Assembly (NCBI RefSeq): GCF_000740795.1
Contig: NZ_JGYG01000002.1
Coordinates: 475,290 to 539,289, forward strand
Direction of reading: 5' to 3'
Length of the DNA: 64,000 nucleotides
Source: Haematobacter massiliensis
GTDB lineage: Bacteria > Pseudomonadota > Alphaproteobacteria > Rhodobacterales > Rhodobacteraceae
In this document: piece by piece, positions 58,237 to 64,000 of the stretch
How positions within the stretch are numbered: position 1 is the first letter of the stretch
How the letters are laid out: every line of letters starts with the position of its first letter
Translations under genes and position numbers: made by a program
The notes under the pieces: model-generated
Database searches by the model: none
The model's input: only the letters and a program-made list of their open reading frames with translations
Told to the model about the DNA's origin: nothing

Positions 58237-58740
58237 TCAGGCCCGCTCGTCGCTTTGCACCGCGCCGATCCGGCGTGAAGCGAGGCGGACGAGCCAGAGC
58301 AGGATGAGCGTCACCACGGTTGCAAGGGCCGCAAGCGGGATACGCCCCGCCCCGCAGGCCAGGCCGACGGCCCCCGCAAGCCACATGCTTGCCCCTGTTG
58401 TCAGCCCGTTGACGCGTCCCCTCTGGCTGAAGATCGTGCCCGCGGCAAGGAAGGCCACACCTGCCGTGACGGCCTCGATGGCGCGGATCGGGTCCGCCTG
58501 GATGGACGCGCCGCTGCCCTGCGCCTCCACCTGCACCATCTCGAACGCCATGAGAGTGAAAAGACAGGAGGCCAGAGCCACCATCATATGCGTGCGCAAA
58601 CCGGCCGGTTTCTCTTTCATTTCCCGCTCGAAACCGATGAGGCCCCCCAGCGCCACTGCGGCCAGCAACCGCAGAACCGCTACCTCCATCGGAAACGCCT
58701 CGAACGGCGCGGACAGCTCTTCCTTCAGCACGGCCAGCAT
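58237..58740 (-). CDS. MgtC/SapB family membrane protein
   Basis: This 167-residue protein has four to five membrane helices and the MgtC N-terminal signature LRLLAAVALGGLIGFERE, followed by GLRTHMMVALASCLFTL and GLTTGASMWLAGAVGLACG. Family members affect magnesium homeostasis and survival at low magnesium. The soluble C-terminal domain of Salmonella MgtC is lacking, so it is the short form. GAGGG lies eight bases before the start at 58740. It is divergent from the EamA transporter and convergent with ftsY. No M-box-like leader is evident. Confidence 0.87.
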   Translation of the reverse strand: MLAVLKEELSAPFEAFPMEVAVLRLLAAVALGGLIGFEREMKEKPAGLRTHMMVALASCLFTLMAFEMVQVEAQGSGASIQADPIRAIEAVTAGVAFLAAGTIFSQRGRVNGLTTGASMWLAGAVGLACGAGRIPLAALATVVTLILLWLVRLASRRIGAVQSDERA

Positions 58741-58773
58741 GATTGATCCCTCTTTTTCTGCCTCTACAAGCGG

Positions 58774-59712
58774 ATGGAGCCGGTTGCGGTTCCGTGCATG
58801 GCAATGAGCGAATGGCTCGTCAGTATCGCGGGGACGCCGCTCGGCCAGGAAATCTCCATGGGCCTCGCGCTTCTGGCCGCGCTTCTCCATGCGGTGTTCG
58901 GCGCTCTGCAGAAGGGGCAGCGCGCGGATCCCTGGAAATCGCGGGCGGTGATCGACATGACGGCGGCGGCCATGGCCGCGCCCTGCGCACTGTTCGTCGT
59001 GCCTTGGCCGGAGCCGCATATGTGGCCGATCTTCGCTGGGATGCTGGCCATTCACCTTGCCTACAAGTTCCTGCAGGCGGCGACTTATGCCCGCGGTGCC
59101 TATACGGTCGTCTATCCGGTGGTGCGCGGTGCGGCGCCGCTCTTTGCGGTGCTCGGGGCCTATCTCTTCTTTGGTGAGGTCTTCGCGCCGCTGCAGTTCG
59201 GGGGCGTTCTGGTGCTGGTGGGGGCGATCTTCGGGCTTGCCTACTACAACATGCGGACGATCGTCCTGAACCGCGAAACGCTCGGGCCCGCTTTGGGCTT
59301 TGCGGTGGCGACGGGCGGGTTCGTCGCGCTCTACACGACCTATGACGCCTTCGGGATCCGCTCAACGGCCGATCCCTTCACCTTTCTGGCGTGGTTCTTT
59401 CTGATCGACGGGTTGAGCTTCCCTTTGGTCATCCGGCGCAGGTGGTATCCCATCCGGCCTGGAGAGGTCCGCCCGCTGCTCAGGCTCGGCCTGATCGGCG
59501 CAGTGACGGCCTTCTTCAGCTTTGGCGCCATCATGATTGCCACGCGGATCGGCGATGTCGGGCAGGCGGCGGTGCTGCGGGAGACATCGACCGCCTTCGC
59601 CGCGCTGATCGGATGGGTGATGCTGGGCGAGAAGGTCGGACCTGTGCGGACGGCGCTTATGCTGCTTATTGCCTCAGGTGCCGTGCTTGTGCAGGTCGGG
59701 GCGGTGCATTGA
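58774..59712 (+). CDS. EamA/DMT superfamily transporter
   Basis: This 312-residue inner-membrane protein has about ten helices with two EamA repeats. The end of the first repeat is YPVVRGAAPLFAVLGAYLFFGE, and the second ends with TSTAFAALIGWVMLGEKVGP, both family hallmarks. It has no close likeness to the other EamA gene at 22.4 kb. The first ATG at 58774 is given; starts at 58798 or 58804 would fit the helix boundary equally. Substrate unknown. A gap of 52 bases separates it from yciB, so cotranscription is likely. Confidence 0.85.
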   Translation: MEPVAVPCMAMSEWLVSIAGTPLGQEISMGLALLAALLHAVFGALQKGQRADPWKSRAVIDMTAAAMAAPCALFVVPWPEPHMWPIFAGMLAIHLAYKFLQAATYARGAYTVVYPVVRGAAPLFAVLGAYLFFGEVFAPLQFGGVLVLVGAIFGLAYYNMRTIVLNRETLGPALGFAVATGGFVALYTTYDAFGIRSTADPFTFLAWFFLIDGLSFPLVIRRRWYPIRPGEVRPLLRLGLIGAVTAFFSFGAIMIATRIGDVGQAAVLRETSTAFAALIGWVMLGEKVGPVRTALMLLIASGAVLVQVGAVH

Positions 59713-59764
59713 CGTTGCATTGCCCGGCCCGAACGCGCAATTTGCCGCGCGAACGGAGGTGCCG

Positions 59765-60373
59765 ATGGCTGTGAGAAAGATCAACCCGTGGCTGAAGCTC
59801 GCGCTGGAGCTTGGGCCGGTGCTGCTGTTCTTCGTGGGCTACATGAGGATCAAGGACCAGAGCTTCGTCATCGGCGGCACGTCCTATGACGGCTTCATCC
59901 TGATGACGGCGGCGTTCATTCCGGTGATGATCGCGTGCACGGCGATCCTCTGGGTGCTGACGGGGCATCTGTCGCGGATGCAGGTGCTGACGCTGGTGCT
60001 CGTGACCGTCTTCGGCGGCCTGTCGGTCTGGCTGAATGACGAGCGGTTCTTCAAGATGAAGCTCACCATCATCTACCTGCTGTTCGCGGCTGTGCTGGGA
60101 GTGGGTCTGCTGCAGGGCAAATCCTACCTGCGTTTCCTGATGGATGAGGTGGTGCCGATGCGGGAGGAGGGATGGATGATCCTCACCCGCCGCATCTTCG
60201 TGTTCTTCCTGCTCATCGCGGTTGCGAACGAGGTGGTCTGGCGCACGCTCTCCACCGAAGTGTGGGTGAATTTCAAGACCTTCGGCCTGACCCTCGCGGT
60301 CTTTGCCTTCTTCATCACACAAGGCAAGCTGTTCGAGCGTTACGCGGTGCAGAAAGAGAAGCCGGGGGAGTGA
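59765..60373 (+). CDS. yciB: Inner membrane-spanning septation protein A (IspZ/YciB family)
   Basis: This 202-residue protein has five to six membrane helices. It shows the YciB pattern INPWLKLALELGPVLLFF near the N-terminus, then LTLVLVTVFGGLSVWLNDERFFKMK and NEVVWRTLSTEVWVNFKTFG. The family is linked to cell division and envelope integrity in E. coli and to intracellular septation in Shigella. The start at 59765 has GGAGGTG, and a longer frame upstream overlaps the transporter gene. It is convergent with the GST gene, 19 bases away. Confidence 0.93.
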   Translation: MAVRKINPWLKLALELGPVLLFFVGYMRIKDQSFVIGGTSYDGFILMTAAFIPVMIACTAILWVLTGHLSRMQVLTLVLVTVFGGLSVWLNDERFFKMKLTIIYLLFAAVLGVGLLQGKSYLRFLMDEVVPMREEGWMILTRRIFVFFLLIAVANEVVWRTLSTEVWVNFKTFGLTLAVFAFFITQGKLFERYAVQKEKPGE

Positions 60374-60392
60374 CCCCGGCCCCTTGAGCGGA

Positions 60393-61100
60393 TCAATTGC
60401 GCTTGCCGAACAGGATCTCCTGCGCCTTGCGATCCTGCGCGATATCGGTTCGCCGGTCGGCGGCGACGGCGCGACCGGCCTTGACCCCGGGACGCTTCGC
60501 CACCGTCTCCAGCCAGCGGGCGAGGTTCGGCTTGTCGTCCAGCGTCTGCTGCTGACCTTCCCAGCCTGCGGCCCAGGGCCAGATCGCCATGTCGGCGATG
60601 GAGAAGAAATCCCCCGCCACGAATTCCGCCTTGGCAAGCTGACGGTCCAGCACGCCGTAAAGCCGCGCGACCTCATTGCGGTAGCGGTCCTTGGCATAGG
60701 GCAGGTCGTTCGGCGGATCCATGGAAGGCGCGTACTTGAGGAAGTGATGCGCCTGTCCCGCCATCGGGCCGAGGCCGCCAACCTGCCAGAACAGCCATTC
60801 GTCAACGTTCAGCTTGTCCCGCTCCGTCGTGCCGTAGAACTTGCCGGTCTTCCGGGCGAGGTATTGCAGGATCGCGCCGGATTCGAAGACTGACACCGGT
60901 TTGCCGTCCGGCCCGTCCTCGTCGATGATGGCGGGCATCTTGTTGTTGGGGGAGATCTCCAGGAACTCCGGCTTGAACTGGTCGCCTGCGCCGATGTTCA
61001 CGGTCTTGACCACATAGGGCAGGTCCATCTCCTCCAGCGCGATGGAAATCTTCCAGCCGTTGGGGGTGGGCCAGTAGAAGAGTTGGATCGGTCCCGGCAT
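60393..61100 (-). CDS. Glutathione S-transferase (YfcG/Ure2p-like)
   Basis: This 235-residue GST has an N-terminal domain with FYWPTPNGWKISIALEEMDL, the EISPNNKMPAIID loop and FESGAILQYLARK. Those features are typical of the nu-class YfcG/YghU enzymes, which have disulfide-bond reductase activity with glutathione. The C-terminal domain carries FSIADMAIWPWA. AAGGAGCG lies seven bases before the ATG at 61100. A much longer frame continues upstream but is antisense to metZ. It is divergent from the metZ transcription unit. Confidence 0.9.
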   Translation of the reverse strand: MPGPIQLFYWPTPNGWKISIALEEMDLPYVVKTVNIGAGDQFKPEFLEISPNNKMPAIIDEDGPDGKPVSVFESGAILQYLARKTGKFYGTTERDKLNVDEWLFWQVGGLGPMAGQAHHFLKYAPSMDPPNDLPYAKDRYRNEVARLYGVLDRQLAKAEFVAGDFFSIADMAIWPWAAGWEGQQQTLDDKPNLARWLETVAKRPGVKAGRAVAADRRTDIAQDRKAQEILFGKRN

Positions 61101-61172
61101 GCTCACGCTCCTTTTTCGATTCGGCAATGTTTGCGCGCGCCCTCTATCCGATGCAAGCCCGCCCGGCAGGTG

Positions 61173-61201
61173 TTGACGTCGCAGCCGGGGAGGCTTATCC
61201 G
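61173..61201 (+). promoter_or_regulatory. Candidate metZ promoter
   Basis: TTGACG (61173-61178) and TATCCG (61196-61201) are spaced by 17 bases. The expected start of transcription, near 61208, falls exactly at the first base of the SAM-II riboswitch, which supports the assignment despite a weak -10 match. Confidence 0.5.
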
Positions 61202-61207
61202 AACGGG

Positions 61208-61260
61208 CGTGGCGATTTGTTACCGGATTGCGGGCCACGTTAAACAAGCCGCTAAAGAGG
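61208..61260 (+). promoter_or_regulatory. SAM-II riboswitch (metA motif)
   Basis: The element has the SAM-II layout. P1 is CGTGGC (61208-61213) with GCCACG (61234-61239), enclosing GATTTGTTACCGGATTGC. The conserved TTAAACAA follows, and the pseudoknot forms between GCGG (61230-61233) and CCGC (61249-61252), ending in GCTAAAGAGG. SAM-II elements are known in alphaproteobacteria before methionine genes including metZ and metA, and repress when SAM is abundant. Here its 3' end is about 72 bases from the metZ ATG rather than directly at the ribosome site. Confidence 0.88.
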
Positions 61261-61287
61261 TGTAGGTCATCCGTGGATCCGCTCCCG

Positions 61288-61324
61288 GTCTCCGACACCC
61301 GTTCCGGGCGAGAGACGTGGAGAC
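61288..61324 (+). promoter_or_regulatory. Possible ribosome-site-sequestering hairpin in the metZ leader
   Basis: GTCTCC (61288-61293) can pair with GGAGAC (61319-61324), which contains the probable metZ ribosome site just before the ATG at 61332. A competing stem, CCCGG (61284-61288) with CCGGG (61304-61308), shares bases with it, so the two are mutually exclusive. It may act as an expression platform downstream of the riboswitch, but this is inference. Confidence 0.35.
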
Positions 61325-61331
61325 GTGAAGA

Positions 61332-62510
61332 ATGAACAACTGGAACAGCCGGACGAAACTGGTTCACGCGGGTACCCGGCGTAGCCAGTATGGCGAGGTG
61401 GCCGAGGCCATCTTCCTGACGCAGGGCTTCGTTTACGACAGCGCCGAACAGGCCGAGGCACGGTTCATCGAAACCGGGCCGGACGAGTTCATCTATGCCC
61501 GCTACGGCAACCCGACCGTGCGGATGCTGGAAGAACGGATGGCCGCGACGGAGGGCACGGAGGATGCCTTTGCCACCGCTTCGGGGATGGCGGCGGTCAA
61601 CGGGGCCTTGGTCTCCTTGCTCAAGGCCGGGGACCACGTCGTGGCGGCGCGGCAGCTTTTCGGCTCCTGTCTCTACATCCTCAACAACGTTCTCGGCCGT
61701 TATGGGGTGGAGGTCACGCTGGTCGATGGCACGAACCTTGCGGAATGGGAGGCCGCGGTGCGTCCCGGAACGAAGGCCGTGTTCTTCGAATCGGTGTCCA
61801 ACCCGACGCTGGAGATCATGGATATCGCCGGTATCGCCCGGATTGCGCATCGCGTGGGGGCGCTGGTCGTGGTGGACAACGTCTTTGCCACCCCGCTGGA
61901 GTCGCGGGCCGTGGCGCTCGGGGCGGATGCCGTCATTTACTCCACCACCAAGCACGTGGACGGGCAGGGGCGCTGTCTGGGCGGCATGATCCTCGGTACG
62001 AAAGAGTTCATCCGCAAGACGGTGGAGCCCTACCTGAAACACACCGGTGGCGCGATGAGCCCGTTCAACGCCTGGGTGATGTTGAAGGGGATCGAGACGC
62101 TGGACCTTCGCGTGCGCGCTGCCGCAGACTCCGCCAAGGCGATCGCCGAGGCGATCCAGGGGCATGGCAAGCTGGCCCATGTGATCTACCCCGGCCTTGC
62201 CGATCATGCGCAACATGCGCTTGCCGCAAGTCAGATGCCGAATGGCGGCACGCTCCTCGCGCTCGACCTGAAGGGCGGGAAGGAAGCGGCATTCCGTTTC
62301 CTCAACGCCCTGAGGATCTTCACGATCACCAACAATCTCGGCGATTCCAAGAGCCTCGTCACGCATCCGGCAACGACCACGCATTCAAGCCTGACGGACG
62401 AGGCGCGCGCCGTCGCCGGTATCGGCCCGGGTCTGGTGCGGGTGAGTATCGGGCTGGAGGATACCCAGGACCTGATCGAAGATGTCATGAAGGCGCTGGA
62501 AGCGGCCTGA
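61332..62510 (+). CDS. metZ: O-succinylhomoserine sulfhydrylase
   Basis: MetZ makes homocysteine directly from O-succinylhomoserine and sulfide. The 392-residue PLP enzyme shows YARYGNPTVRMLEERMAATEG, SGMAAVNGAL and the PLP lysine Lys207 in YSTTKHVDGQGRCLGG. The short length and VDGQGR context separate it from MetY. It lies alone behind the SAM-II riboswitch, which supports a role in methionine synthesis. GGAG lies 13 bases before the ATG (GAAGA is nearer). folE2 follows after 161 bases. Confidence 0.95.
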   Translation: MNNWNSRTKLVHAGTRRSQYGEVAEAIFLTQGFVYDSAEQAEARFIETGPDEFIYARYGNPTVRMLEERMAATEGTEDAFATASGMAAVNGALVSLLKAGDHVVAARQLFGSCLYILNNVLGRYGVEVTLVDGTNLAEWEAAVRPGTKAVFFESVSNPTLEIMDIAGIARIAHRVGALVVVDNVFATPLESRAVALGADAVIYSTTKHVDGQGRCLGGMILGTKEFIRKTVEPYLKHTGGAMSPFNAWVMLKGIETLDLRVRAAADSAKAIAEAIQGHGKLAHVIYPGLADHAQHALAASQMPNGGTLLALDLKGGKEAAFRFLNALRIFTITNNLGDSKSLVTHPATTTHSSLTDEARAVAGIGPGLVRVSIGLEDTQDLIEDVMKALEAA

Positions 62511-62671
62511 TACCACCTTGGGATGCTGGCGGGCCGGGCTGGAAATCAGCCGGTCCGCGCCCCATTTTGCTAAAGCGGGAAAGGGTCGGAGCCGATGCGC
62601 CATGCTGCCCTGCGCCAGAACAGACGCCAGCGCGGTCCCCGCGCGCCGAGACCAGAACCCGGAGCCACAGG

Positions 62672-63778
<1,107 letters not shown>

Positions 63779-63970
63779 GCCTGTCTCGCCCCTGCGGGAG
63801 GAGGGTCGGCGCAGCCCTGGGCCTGATGCCCCCGATTTTGCGGAGAGCGAGGTCTTGGTCCATCGCGTCCGGTTGCCGGCTTCAGCCGCCGCCGCATCGG
63901 AGCCGGTGCTGACCAAACCTCGCCGTGCAGTTCTATCCCCGCTTGACCTCGGTTTCAGGCTATCGCAGCC

Positions 63971-64000
63971 AGCTCTCAGCTCTCAGCTCTCAGCTCTCAG
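63971..64000. repeat. Heptanucleotide tandem repeat, (AGCTCTC)n, cut by the window end
   Basis: Four perfect copies of AGCTCTC and the first two bases of a fifth run to the last base of the window. The preceding 190 bases after folE2 hold no recognisable gene. A 7-bp unit changes reading frame with each copy gained or lost, so it would be phase-variable if inside or just ahead of a gene beyond the window; an assembly-edge artefact is also possible. Confidence 0.7.

Noticed and set aside
61101..61172. Start of the GST extended far upstream (to 62384)
   Set aside because: The upstream part is antisense to metZ and lacks GST similarity; the ATG at 61100 has a strong AAGGAG site and a normal GST N-terminus.

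Overview
The window is a high-GC chromosomal segment from an alphaproteobacterium of the order Rhodobacterales. The protein families, the RegB/RegA-type sensor pair, the SAM-II riboswitch before metZ and the gene neighbourhoods all point there; the genus cannot be told from this sequence. Nearly everything looks like core chromosome. I see no transposase, integrase, phage gene, CRISPR array, rRNA or tRNA. Genes are densely packed, often with ATGA, GTGA or TGATG overlaps, and convergent pairs are mostly separated by compact hairpin terminators.

Region by region. 1-9.2 kb: the 3' end of recN, aminopeptidase P, the cobaltochelatase subunits cobT and cobS (separated by an oppositely oriented FMN reductase), an SDR enzyme, a J-domain protein, a BolA protein and a DUF4177-like protein. 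A 666-bp gene-free interval follows, with a strong promoter, a string of perfect hairpins and a terminator: a probable non-coding RNA. 9.2-22 kb: gatB, a DJ-1/PfpI protein, a lytic-transglycosylase lipoprotein, pepN, a small membrane protein, a class-I glutamine-amidotransferase-like hydrolase behind a strong inverted repeat, an aromatic aminotransferase coupled to sseA, smpB, dapA and slt. 22-28.5 kb: an EamA transporter, a split MnmC pair (methyltransferase and FAD protein, divergent), a ThDP enzyme and an MFS transporter.

28.5-38.3 kb: a cytochrome bo3-type quinol oxidase operon (cyoABCD), then SURF1 and a RegB/RegA-like redox two-component pair, all tightly overlapped. Next comes a MotA/ExbB-like channel with a coiled-coil OmpA/MotB-like partner. 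38.6-49 kb: clpA, gloB, a methyltransferase, the F1 ATP synthase operon atpHAGDC and prs. 49-57 kb: a DsbA-fold isomerase, an alpha/beta hydrolase, an orphan GspL/PilP-like secretion protein, a SIMPL protein, metY, a glutathione transferase, a secreted protein and a WaaP-like kinase homologue. 57-64 kb: ftsY, mgtC, an EamA transporter, septation protein A (yciB), a glutathione transferase, metZ under a SAM-II riboswitch and folE2. The window ends inside a 7-bp tandem repeat.

Functional themes are respiratory energy metabolism (quinol oxidase, its assembly factor, an adjacent redox sensor, ATP synthase), sulfur amino-acid metabolism (metY, metZ with SAM sensing, sseA), cobalamin synthesis, and translation and protein quality control (gatB, smpB, ftsY, clpA, mnmD). 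The least explained items are the structured RNA at 8.7-9.1 kb, the palindrome before cyoA, the ExbB/OmpA motor-like pair, the GspL/PilP-like fusion and the two-part leader of metZ.
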